From IMG/VR virus record IMGVR_UViG_3300034068_001120, positions 38,842 through 102,841 of that record: a stretch of 64,000 bases of DNA. One strand, written 5' to 3'. Source of the stretch: a virus. This document shows positions 44,361 through 52,583 of this stretch, piece after piece. Position numbers and translations under genes: made by a program. The notes under the pieces are model-generated. The model searched no databases. It was given only the letters and a program-made list of their open reading frames with translations, and was not told where the DNA came from. The stretch's first letter is position 1. Every line of letters starts with the position of its first letter.

Positions 44361-45529
44361 TGTCGATTCTTGTCATTTATCGTCTTGGTTGCCTTACGAT
44401 TAAATCCTTGTAATCCGGCTGTGAATGCACCCTTTCCTGGACTAGTCAGGAACCTTGATGGTCGAATTGCTGCTCGCCCACCTTTCCCAGCCTCTCCTCC
44501 GCCCCCACGAACTGCTCTCTGCATCTCGTTCTTATTTACTGCATTCCTAACCTTAGCGTTTCCTTGCGGAGTAGTTTTTAATTTCTTTGAACGAATCATT
44601 CTTAGGGTTTTGGCTTTAAGATTGCGTACAACAGGCTTTGGTTCGTTATCTGATACTGGTTCTGGATTATCAGCCAGGGTTTTGATTTTTCTTTTTTTGT
44701 CTATCTTGGCACGTACAGCTTCAAGAGACTTCTTGGGTTTTTTTGTTGTAGAAGGATTCTCGGCTCGCTTTTTTGCTTGTAATCTAGCAGCATCTCCTGC
44801 GGACATTACACCAATTTCTTCCATTAATTGAAAGAAAGTTTTTCCTGCAGAAACAGGACCCCATTCCCCGCGACTTTCGTTGTATAATTTAACTGCCCAA
44901 GCATTAATACATTCCTTGGAATCATATTTTTCTTTTGCAGAATCCTTTGCTTCTAGCCACAAAGAAAGTTCAAGAGGAACATAATCTTCTAACAATTCTG
45001 CGGCCATGATATCCAGCTCTAGTTCAGTTACCAAATCTGGGGAAGATTGTGTAACAGATTCGTTCATACGACCTGCAGTCTTTTTGAATGCATTAAATAA
45101 AACAGGACTGCCTGTTATTCGTTTGGCAAGAGTATCCAACACATGAACCATTAAATCTCGATATGCATGTGCCGACTTAATAGATTTTAGATTTTCTCTG
45201 TTTGATGCAAGTTTCTTTGCATTACCAAGATGCTTCTTTTCTACCAATCCAGTTCGCAATAGGTTGTCTATTTTTCCTGCATCTTCCCATAGTGGCTTTG
45301 TTGGAGGAAGAGTCTTTATAACTGTTTCATAAAGAGCATCATTGCTTGCAATATACTCTAAGGAGTCCGCAATTACTTCATGAATCAATGCGTGTGATCC
45401 TGGCTCACTCATCATTTCTTCTGGACTTTCAAATACTAATGCAACGCGGCTCACATTATTTTCTGAAATTAGTCCAAGACGATGTAAAATTCCAAGTTTC
45501 GATGATATGCCATTAAATGATGAATCCAT
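44357..45529 (-). CDS. hypothetical late protein, helical with basic C-terminus
   Basis: 390 aa. Helical N-terminal two thirds (GSHALIHEVIADSLEYIASN, ELELDIMAAELLEDYVPLEL); from about 250 on it is Lys/Arg-rich and Gly-rich (RAVRGGGGEAGKGGRAAIRP), suggesting DNA contact. Perfect late promoter 17 nt upstream with GGGAG. Probably a capsid-associated protein. No family recognised. Confidence 0.62.
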   Translation of the reverse strand: MDSSFNGISSKLGILHRLGLISENNVSRVALVFESPEEMMSEPGSHALIHEVIADSLEYIASNDALYETVIKTLPPTKPLWEDAGKIDNLLRTGLVEKKHLGNAKKLASNRENLKSIKSAHAYRDLMVHVLDTLAKRITGSPVLFNAFKKTAGRMNESVTQSSPDLVTELELDIMAAELLEDYVPLELSLWLEAKDSAKEKYDSKECINAWAVKLYNESRGEWGPVSAGKTFFQLMEEIGVMSAGDAARLQAKKRAENPSTTKKPKKSLEAVRAKIDKKRKIKTLADNPEPVSDNEPKPVVRNLKAKTLRMIRSKKLKTTPQGNAKVRNAVNKNEMQRAVRGGGGEAGKGGRAAIRPSRFLTSPGKGAFTAGLQGFNRKATKTINDKNRQ

Positions 45530-45541
45530 ATAGTCTCCCTT

Positions 45542-46003
45542 TTATCTATTTATAAATTTTTTAGAGCCTACTATTAGTAGGGAATTGAGTTTAAGATTAA
45601 CTCCGCCTCTTTTAGGAGTTAATAATATTTTTATTTCGGCTTCTGGGTTTTCCACTACGCCATCTTTCACTATAAGTATGTCTGTATATCCCAGACTAGT
45701 AAGATACTTTATGGCATCTAGGGGTATTTTTATTTCTTTTTCGTGGAAAAACAATATTTGTGGGTATTTTTTACGTAATTCTTGTAATTTTAATGGAGAA
45801 ATGCGGTTATTTTTTAGAAAAACAGCATTTTCAAAGCCATTCTGTTTACAAATATTTAAAACCGAGACAATCAGTGGCTGGTGTTCCAAAGATGGTGGCG
45901 AAAAAACACAAAACGCAACAACAATGCATCTGCGTTTTGGTTTAATTAAACTTGTCTTTGCCACTTCGATCACCTCCTCGATAGTATTTGGAACACCAAC
46001 CAT
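45542..46003 (-). CDS. nucleotidylyltransferase-fold protein (degenerate)
   Basis: 153 aa from the ATG at 46003 (MVGVPNTIEEVIEVAK). VVAFCVFSPPSLEHQPLIVS resembles the F-N-P-P-T-x-x-H signature of cytidylyl/adenylyltransferases of T4-like phages, but the usual G-R-F and the second motif (ISSTxxR) are not evident, so it may have lost activity. The rest is alpha/beta. It lies 16 nt after the PD-(D/E)XK gene. Confidence 0.58.
   Translation of the reverse strand: MVGVPNTIEEVIEVAKTSLIKPKRRCIVVAFCVFSPPSLEHQPLIVSVLNICKQNGFENAVFLKNNRISPLKLQELRKKYPQILFFHEKEIKIPLDAIKYLTSLGYTDILIVKDGVVENPEAEIKILLTPKRGGVNLKLNSLLIVGSKKFINR
45547..45554 (-). promoter_or_regulatory. T4-type late promoter
   Basis: TATAAATA, minus strand, 17 nt before the ATG at 45529, within the end of the upstream gene. 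Confidence 0.78.
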
Positions 46004-46019
46004 CCGATTGTGATTCCTA

Positions 46020-46685
46020 TTATTTAGTATTCCACTGATCTCTTTTCCACGCAGAAATATAATCAAAGAGATTTTCTACATGTTCTCTTGGAGTGGATTC
46101 AAACACCTGACAGCCTCCACTTTCGACTCCGATAATTATAGTAATGTTCGGAATTGCTTGACCAGTTCTATCCTGCCACATTAACGCATATGCTGTTGCT
46201 TGTGTAAAATAATCCAGAATACCATCTTCGGATTTTGGGTTTGTTGAGGATTTAAAATCAATAACGGATAGCTTTCCATCAAATTCGCCTATACAATCTG
46301 TTCGTCCTGCTAGTCCTATTTTCTTGGACCATAGCGCAACTTCAATGGCTCGTATGGCTCCAATACGATCAATGTCTTCTCGCATGGAATGAAACAAATC
46401 CGTTGCCGAAGTTCCTTCAGATTCTGATAATAGCTGTGGTGTCAGGGTATTGAGTAGATACGACTCTATGGTGGAATGCATTGCCGTTCCGCGAGACAGC
46501 ACTCGGCGTGATTCATCTGGATTTTTTTTTCTCCAGTGAGCAAAAAATGCTCGTTTCTTCCATCCTGTTACCGTTGTCACGGACGGAAAAACTCCATCAG
46601 GAGTTTGATATCTTCTTCCTTTGTCGTCTTCTATAGAGGAGATAGAACCATCAAAAGTAATAAATTCATGACAAAAAGATTTCAT
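46020..46685 (-). CDS. PD-(D/E)XK exonuclease (RecB/MGME1-like)
   Basis: 221 aa. Nuclease core: LAGRTDCIGEFDGKLSVIDF-K-S-S gives G-x-x-D...x-D-x-K, followed by the helix QATAYALMW with the conserved Gln. Upstream, GTAMHSTIESYL is the His/Glu helix typical of RecB-type nucleases. It degrades single-stranded or ended DNA, probably in recombination. Its first residues, MKSFCHEFIT, resemble a targeting peptide but continue into the fold. It is transcribed from an early-type promoter. Confidence 0.82.
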   Translation of the reverse strand: MKSFCHEFITFDGSISSIEDDKGRRYQTPDGVFPSVTTVTGWKKRAFFAHWRKKNPDESRRVLSRGTAMHSTIESYLLNTLTPQLLSESEGTSATDLFHSMREDIDRIGAIRAIEVALWSKKIGLAGRTDCIGEFDGKLSVIDFKSSTNPKSEDGILDYFTQATAYALMWQDRTGQAIPNITIIIGVESGGCQVFESTPREHVENLFDYISAWKRDQWNTK

Positions 46686-46859
46686 TTATTCTTCTGGTTT
46701 TGGAGTCTCGTCAATCACTGTTTCGTCATTGGATCTCGGTGGTGATGGTTCGTTTATTTTACTTTGGTTTCTGTTTTGAAACTTAGAAGCACTTTTCCAA
46801 TCAGGATTGTTTTCCTGATTCTGTTTTAACCATAACATATAATCTTTAATGTTTGTCAT
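46686..46859 (-). CDS. 57-aa hydrophilic protein
   Basis: MTNIKDYMLWLKQNQENNPD, then a Pro/Asn/Glu-rich tail ending PKPEE. Excellent ribosome-binding site (AAGGAG). It ends immediately before the start of the nuclease gene, so it is the first gene of that operon. Function unknown. Confidence 0.65.
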   Translation of the reverse strand: MTNIKDYMLWLKQNQENNPDWKSASKFQNRNQSKINEPSPPRSNDETVIDETPKPEE

Positions 46860-46925
46860 AATAATCTCCTTATTGTAAGTATCCGATCAGTCTCATAATT
46901 CGTAGCATCCTAATTTCATGGTGTG

Positions 46926-46953
46926 AGTATATCATGAATAGTTATAGTGTCAA
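46926..46953 (-). promoter_or_regulatory. sigma70-like promoter of the nuclease operon
   Basis: Minus strand: TTGACA (46948-46953), 16-bp spacer, TATACT (46926-46931). It overlaps the stop of the structural gene 46950-47273 and marks a switch from late to early control. Confidence 0.75.
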
Positions 46954-47273
46954 GCAGTTATCTCAAGCACCGACACTACCATTTCTAATATAGATGCCGT
47001 TGCAGCAGTGGCGGTAATTGTATTTCCTGATTCACATATGATAGGAGCATCTAGCACCTGCAAAGATGATCCAGAAGGAATAACAACATTTGAAATAAGA
47101 CTAAATGATGTTCCACTTTTTACTAGAAACACACTAACAGCACAAGAATTATAAGAGTCAACATTAGAAATATTAATACCATTTGCCACACCTGTTCCTA
47201 CTACACCATCGTAAATAGTGGTGTTTGAGGATGTGGTGAGTTTTGTTCCTTGACTTTTATATGCTTCTGCCAT
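46950..47273 (-). CDS. small virion-type protein
   Basis: 107 aa, no Trp or Pro-rich parts, Ser/Thr/Val-rich beta pattern (SVFLVKSGTSFSLISNVVIP, then SGSSLQVLDAPIICESG). Typical of small tail or head surface proteins in phage structural blocks. No named family recognised. Confidence 0.62.
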   Translation of the reverse strand: MAEAYKSQGTKLTTSSNTTIYDGVVGTGVANGINISNVDSYNSCAVSVFLVKSGTSFSLISNVVIPSGSSLQVLDAPIICESGNTITATAATASILEMVVSVLEITA

Positions 47274-47274
47274 G

Positions 47275-47481
47275 TTATTCTCCTGTTGGTTCTTGTATTG
47301 GTAATTCTAATCCAAAAAACAAATATGCTTCTTCTACAGAATCAAACCAATACCATCCATCTACTGGATATGTATAAGTGTCCTTTAGATCGTCATTCAA
47401 GACATAGTTGGCATTGCTGACCATTGTTGGTCCGTGTAACACCATTCCGTCATCATTTTTGTAAAATCCTTGTGTCGTCAT
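47275..47481 (-). CDS. hypothetical small acidic protein
   Basis: 68 aa from the ATG at 47481 (MTTQGFYKNDDGMVLHGPTM), with AAGGAA upstream. Aromatic and acidic (YPVDGWYWFDSVEEAYLFFG). It sits between tail genes and may be a fibre-associated protein. Confidence 0.6.
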   Translation of the reverse strand: MTTQGFYKNDDGMVLHGPTMVSNANYVLNDDLKDTYTYPVDGWYWFDSVEEAYLFFGLELPIQEPTGE

Positions 47482-47489
47482 ATTGTTCC

Positions 47490-50400
47490 TTATGCTGTAA
47501 CTGTCCAACCTTTATCTGTTGCTACTTTAGAGTACGGAGGAGTTGCTGTAATTCCGATAGAGCCAACAGTTTGTGATACCGACACCGTGTAGGTTCCTGC
47601 TCCACCGTAAGTTCTGAAAGAGTAAGTTCCTGTTGAGTTAGAAGTCAAATTATTAGAAAGAGTTACATTTGATCCGTTAAGATGTGTAACATAAGTTCCA
47701 TTAGGAATTCCTGTGCCAGAAACAAGATGACCAACGATAATGGATGTGGGAGAACTGACTACCAGAATGGGTTGACCACTAAGACTGCCGCTTGAAGTCG
47801 GAGTAGCAGCAGCGGCATTTGTTCCTGTAAGTTGGTTAGTTATAATAGTTCCAACTGTAACACCTACTCCGCTGATGCGTTGATTAGGATAAAGAGTTCC
47901 TGATGAAACTGCGGTAACTGTAAGAGTGGTGCTAGCAATAGATCCTGAAACAGTTGCCTTTATTGCTCCTAATTGATTAGTAATTGTGATAGTCTTTGAT
48001 ACAACCGTGGCAAGATTAGTGTAAAGGGTATTAAGCGCATCTACTCCCATTTTTGATCCACTAATGGTTATGTTTTGATTTATTCCTGTTGCTGCTATAG
48101 AACTCAAATTAGTACAATTATTAAATATAGTACTGTATATTGTAGTGTTTGCTCCTCCTGCTAAATTCAATGCTGGAATTTCTGTTAGATTGGTGCAATT
48201 ACCGAAGACTAAATTATATGCTGTAGAAGACAAAGTTCCTACTACAGGTTGGGTAACAAATAATGGAACAGAGGTGAGAGAAAAGCAATTATTAAACATC
48301 TGTGTAAAATCTGTTACTTTTGCTGTATTGAATAATGGAACAGTAGTAAGAGTATAGCAATTACTAAACATACTGTTAAGGGTGGTTGCATTTGCCGTAT
48401 TAAATAATGGAACAGAAGTGAGAGAATAGCAAGTATTAAACATACTTGTAAAATTAGTTCCTTTTGCTGTATTGAATAATGGAACAGAAGTGAGAGAATA
48501 GCAATTTTGAAACATACTTGTAAAAGTAGTTGTATTTGCAGTGTTGAATAATGGAACAGTAGTAAGAGCATGGCAACTATTAAACATAGTATCAAGGGTG
48601 GTTGCCTTTACAGTGTTGAATAATGGAACAGAAGTGAGTGAGCTGCATTGCCGAAACATACTTGTAAAAGTAGTTGCATTTGCAGTGTTGAATAATGGAA
48701 CAGAGGTGAGAGAAAAACAACCATTAAACATATTACTAAAAGTAGTTGCATTTGTAGTGTTGAATAAAGGAACAGAAACTAAAGAGGGGGATTGATAAAA
48801 CATCTGTGTAAAATCTGTTACTTTTGCGGTATTAAATAATGGAACAGAAGTGAGAGAATAGCAAACAGAAAACATACTGTTAAGGGTGGTTGCATTTGTA
48901 GTGTCGAATAATGGAACAGAAGTGAGAGAATAGCAACTAGCAAACATATTTGAAAAATCAGTTCCTTTTGCGGTGTTAAATAATGGAACAGAGGTGAGAG
49001 AATGGCAACTACTAAACATAATGCTAAAACTAACCGATAAATTTGTGTATAGACTTACTATTTTTTTCAAACTCGCACTATTATAGAACAGATAACTACA
49101 AGATCCCCATACATTTGGACCCACCCATTCAAATTGCTCTAATGCTCTAAACGGTTTTGATGCAGTTCCAAGAGCGAATGAGTTAGTCGCTGCCATTCCT
49201 GCTTTAATATCTAACCAACGAGTACTAGCAGTACTGCTCTCTGTTATTTTTCCATCTGTCCAATTAGACAAAAGAGTGACCGCTGTAATATTTTGTCCAC
49301 TTTGGGGAGTAATAGTAATCAGTACAGTTTTATAGCCATTGTATGCATTTTGACCTGTAAGAGCAGAAAAAGTCGCAGTAGTGTAGGTGTGATTTGCTTG
49401 CACATTAGAAGCAATATCCGAAGTAGTTTCGTCTCCCCAATCTACGGTATACGCTCCTGTGCAGGAAAACGCTACAAAATTTGTATTATTATTGTACACA
49501 GCATACGCACCGACAAGTTTCTGCTCAGTACTACTCATTGCGGTAGAAGCAACAGTCTGTGATGCCGATACCGTGTATGTGCCTGTGCCTCCTGTTCCTG
49601 TGCCTAGTGCTGTAATTCTAGTTCCTGTGGTAATGACTCCTGTTTGATCTCCTGCTGTAGGCAGAGTAACAAGTTGTCCTACTGCAAGTGTGCCAGATGC
49701 CACTGCTGTTACTGTGAGAGTTGTTCCAGAAATACTTCCAGTAATCTCACAGGTCATTACAGTAGGTAATGGAATCCATCCACCAATAATGACTGTTGGT
49801 GGTGTTGAGAATCTAGCATTACCTGTGTTTACGATGAATGCTGTAATTGCTCCACCAGATACTGTTGCCGTTGCACTGGTAGTTGTTCCTGCTGTTCCAT
49901 CAATGAAAACAGTTGGTGCCGAGGTATAACCACTACCACCAGAATTGACTGCTAGTGCTACTTGTGCGGAAATCGTAGCAGTTGCGGCGGCATTACTACC
50001 AGCACCTCCAGTAAAACTAATAGTAGGAGCAGAAGTATAGCCCGTACCGCAAATTATGTTTGGTACTGCTACGGCTAACACGCCTCTAGGAGTAATTGTC
50101 GTGGATGCTACTGTTTGTGGTATGCTGACTGTATAGGTTCCTGCTCCACCTGTACCAGTGCCAAGAGCAATAATCGTAGTTTGACCTGCAACATAATTTC
50201 CTGTTAGAATTTGACCAACATGTAATACTGCTGTTCCTGCTGCACTTACTGTGAGTGTTGTTCCCGAAATACTGCCTGTACAAGTTCCTGTTCCGTTAGT
50301 ATTGCTTAGAGTAATTGTTGGTTGTGTGAGATAGCGTGATCCTGCAAGTACTATGGCAATACTAACAACTCTGCCCCCGACTACGGTAGCAGTTCCTGTT

Positions 50401-50834
50401 GCCGTAGTTCCGCCAGAAGAGGGTGCAGAGAAAGTAACTGTGGGTGCAGAACTATATCCACTACCTCCATCAAGAACCATAACATCTGTTACCGTGTGCC
50501 ACAGGTTTACTGCGGTAATGGTGTTAGTAGTTCTTGTTACTCCTGCTTCTGCACCGCTGCCTCCACCACCAGTAAATACAACTGTTGGATCTGATGTGTA
50601 TCCTGATCCGACGGCAGTTACAACAACAGATGCTAAAGTGCCGTTTGTAAGAGTAACTGTGGCAGTTCCATCTTTTCCGTTACCATTCGTCGGACGGATA
50701 TAGGTAGATGAGTTTCTAGCCTGTTTCAGACCTTTTTTGTTTGCCAATACAGAGGTGGATAAAGTGCCTGAAACAGAACTTTGTGATGCACTGTCAACAC
50801 CAATAAATCCACCTGTGCTTCTATTCTTCCTCAT
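47490..50834 (-). CDS. very large fibre-type protein with BspA-like repeats
   Basis: 1114 aa. The ATG at 50834 ([12 protein letters not shown]) overlaps the stop of the 56-aa gene upstream. Residues 60-380 contain copies of GSGYTS-x-P-T-V-x-F and GTYTVS-x-x-QTVAS modules. About 600-880 holds some 13 near-identical 23-residue repeats of the type [13 protein letters not shown], as in BspA/DUF285 surface proteins with a leucine-rich-like solenoid. The C-terminus repeats the first module type. Such proteins bind cells or matrix. Probably a receptor-binding or tail-surface protein. Confidence 0.8.
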   Translation of the reverse strand: MRKNRSTGGFIGVDSASQSSVSGTLSTSVLANKKGLKQARNSSTYIRPTNGNGKDGTATVTLTNGTLASVVVTAVGSGYTSDPTVVFTGGGGSGAEAGVTRTTNTITAVNLWHTVTDVMVLDGGSGYSSAPTVTFSAPSSGGTTATGTATVVGGRVVSIAIVLAGSRYLTQPTITLSNTNGTGTCTGSISGTTLTVSAAGTAVLHVGQILTGNYVAGQTTIIALGTGTGGAGTYTVSIPQTVASTTITPRGVLAVAVPNIICGTGYTSAPTISFTGGAGSNAAATATISAQVALAVNSGGSGYTSAPTVFIDGTAGTTTSATATVSGGAITAFIVNTGNARFSTPPTVIIGGWIPLPTVMTCEITGSISGTTLTVTAVASGTLAVGQLVTLPTAGDQTGVITTGTRITALGTGTGGTGTYTVSASQTVASTAMSSTEQKLVGAYAVYNNNTNFVAFSCTGAYTVDWGDETTSDIASNVQANHTYTTATFSALTGQNAYNGYKTVLITITPQSGQNITAVTLLSNWTDGKITESSTASTRWLDIKAGMAATNSFALGTASKPFRALEQFEWVGPNVWGSCSYLFYNSASLKKIVSLYTNLSVSFSIMFSSCHSLTSVPLFNTAKGTDFSNMFASCYSLTSVPLFDTTNATTLNSMFSVCYSLTSVPLFNTAKVTDFTQMFYQSPSLVSVPLFNTTNATTFSNMFNGCFSLTSVPLFNTANATTFTSMFRQCSSLTSVPLFNTVKATTLDTMFNSCHALTTVPLFNTANTTTFTSMFQNCYSLTSVPLFNTAKGTNFTSMFNTCYSLTSVPLFNTANATTLNSMFSNCYTLTTVPLFNTAKVTDFTQMFNNCFSLTSVPLFVTQPVVGTLSSTAYNLVFGNCTNLTEIPALNLAGGANTTIYSTIFNNCTNLSSIAATGINQNITISGSKMGVDALNTLYTNLATVVSKTITITNQLGAIKATVSGSIASTTLTVTAVSSGTLYPNQRISGVGVTVGTIITNQLTGTNAAAATPTSSGSLSGQPILVVSSPTSIIVGHLVSGTGIPNGTYVTHLNGSNVTLSNNLTSNSTGTYSFRTYGGAGTYTVSVSQTVGSIGITATPPYSKVATDKGWTVTA

Positions 50835-51001
50835 CCTATAAACCACTTTCTTGCTGTTGTATCTGATACAGCAGAATCAAATCTGTCTACTATGACTTCT
50901 CGATTCCAGAATATTCCGAACACGAAATTTGCACTTTTTACCACTCCTACTACGACAGATGCAAAACCTACTCTACTAGCATGGAAAGAAGGAATTCTCA
51001 T
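50831..51001 (-). CDS. 56-aa protein between fibre genes
   Basis: [20 protein letters not shown], then [20 protein letters not shown] and a tail ending KWFIG. ATGA overlaps at both ends with the flanking fibre genes support its translation. Possibly a fibre chaperone or a spacer; unknown. Confidence 0.62.
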   Translation of the reverse strand: MRIPSFHASRVGFASVVVGVVKSANFVFGIFWNREVIVDRFDSAVSDTTARKWFIG

Positions 51002-52344
51002 GCGCTTAGACTTCCTGCAACATTATAGACATTAGAAACATAACTGATTATACTTGCCGATCCATGTTGCCCACTTATTTTCAAATAACCTTGATATGAG
51101 TTCAGGGTAGTACCAGATGCGGCAATAGTTGTCTGTCCTGCACCAAGTTGAATAACGGTGCAGTTGAATCCTACCGCCAATGATGCAGGAACTGTGAGCG
51201 TGTTTCCTGTCCCCACATTCATGGTTACAATTTTTCCGTTGTCTCCTGCAACTAGACTATAACTAGCGGTCTGTGCATTTATTGCTCCAGAAGATATTTG
51301 ATATCCTGTGCTGATTATTGGACCAGTGAAGGTTGCACCAGTTGAACTCAATCCACTTGGTAGATTTAATAGGCCGTAAATAGTTGCAGCACTTTGTAGT
51401 GTAGCACCAATGACGGCAGTATTTGATCCAAGTCCTAGAGCATCAGCACCAATCACTATTTCATTTGTTAATGCATTCGCACTTGCTCTTGCTTGATGAC
51501 CAATATAGATTCCATTAGTTCCTGATGCTAAGCCAGTTGTTCCAGTTCCTCTATATCGCCCTGCATTATTTCCAAGGGCAGTCAGTTGGGATCCCGTAGT
51601 AATTTGTCTTAATACATTACTACCCACACCAGTATTATTTGAACCACTAGTATTTAACGTTAAAGATTGATATCCTACGCCGACATTTTGGGATCCTGTA
51701 TTGCCCACTGCACCTAGAGCGTCAGAACCAATTCCTATATTAAAATCTCCTACAGTCAATGAATCTAAAGAATTGATTCCGATTGCAAGATTATTACCTG
51801 CGGTTGAACTATTTGTAAGTGCACCATATCCTATTGCAATATTATTCTCACCACTAGAATTTGTAGAGAGTGTGCCTGCACCGATTGCAGTATTAAATTG
51901 TCCTGTCGTATTTGAAGTCAACGCAGAACCACCTACTGCAGTATTATATGACCCGAGAGAGGAATTTGGTTGATCACTCGTATTTGATGCTAGTGCACCA
52001 TTACCAATTGCTACATTGTTTGTGTCAGAACTTTTTCCCAGACCAACCGTCATAGAATTTACCGTGATATCTTTAGAGAAAGTTGCTGTTGCTCCACTAA
52101 TCAATCCTGTAAATGTTGCACCCGATGCAGAAATACCCGCAGAGAATGTGTTAAGTTGAGTAAAGGTATTTGCAGTACCCAATCCCACAGAAGAAGTGGA
52201 ATCTAAAAATATAACATTTGTGCCAGCAGTTCCACCAACATACAATTTTTTATCAACTAGATTAATTGCCATTTCACCAGCAGTCAAACCAGTCGGTGCC
52301 GTTGCGTCTGCCGTTCTTCTTTTAATTTTTACTTGTGTTGCCAT
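50998..52344 (-). CDS. tail fibre with YadA-like head repeats
   Basis: 448 aa. The N-terminus KIKRRTADATAPTGLTAGEM-A is the module shared with other fibres of T4-like phages, including 52584-54956. About 100-260 carries repeats NTAIG...AL..N..G..N (YadA-like trimeric-adhesin head repeats). The C-terminal part is beta-rich. It probably forms a trimeric fibre that touches the host. TCTAAATA, a late-promoter variant, lies upstream. Confidence 0.8.
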   Translation of the reverse strand: MATQVKIKRRTADATAPTGLTAGEMAINLVDKKLYVGGTAGTNVIFLDSTSSVGLGTANTFTQLNTFSAGISASGATFTGLISGATATFSKDITVNSMTVGLGKSSDTNNVAIGNGALASNTSDQPNSSLGSYNTAVGGSALTSNTTGQFNTAIGAGTLSTNSSGENNIAIGYGALTNSSTAGNNLAIGINSLDSLTVGDFNIGIGSDALGAVGNTGSQNVGVGYQSLTLNTSGSNNTGVGSNVLRQITTGSQLTALGNNAGRYRGTGTTGLASGTNGIYIGHQARASANALTNEIVIGADALGLGSNTAVIGATLQSAATIYGLLNLPSGLSSTGATFTGPIISTGYQISSGAINAQTASYSLVAGDNGKIVTMNVGTGNTLTVPASLAVGFNCTVIQLGAGQTTIAASGTTLNSYQGYLKISGQHGSASIISYVSNVYNVAGSLSA

Positions 52345-52362
52345 AATATAACTCTACACTAT

Positions 52363-52569
52363 TTAGAAGGTTTCTCCATCCAATTTTTCACCCTTTTTCT
52401 TCTTTTCGTGTTTATTAAATAGTGTAGTATATTTTTCTGTCAGATCTGCAAATTTTGCTCTTTCAATTAATAAATTTGCTTCTAATATTAGATTAGAATT
52501 AGTTAATTCTCTGAACTTACCTTGAAGTAACGGTATAACAATAGACTCATTATAATTAGGTTCACTCAT
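52363..52569 (-). CDS. small coiled-coil protein of the fibre cluster
   Basis: 68 aa, MSEPNYNESIVIPLLQGKFR onwards, almost all helical and Lys-rich at the end. The last residues, LDGETF, resemble the ends of three neighbouring fibre genes (DGG(E/T)F). Possibly a fibre-assembly factor. Confidence 0.6.
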   Translation of the reverse strand: MSEPNYNESIVIPLLQGKFRELTNSNLILEANLLIERAKFADLTEKYTTLFNKHEKKKKGEKLDGETF

Positions 52570-52583
52570 ATATTAAATTCCTT

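Noticed and set aside
46020-46685. MKSFCHEFIT at the start of the PD-(D/E)XK nuclease as a capsid-targeting peptide
   Set aside because: There is no (L/I)-x-E cleavage site and the gene is under an early-type promoter; the residues seem to belong to the enzyme fold.
46886-46915. 8-codon leader peptide (MKLGCYEL) in the leader of the nuclease operon
   Set aside because: No attenuator structure or codon bias supports regulation by it; probably chance.
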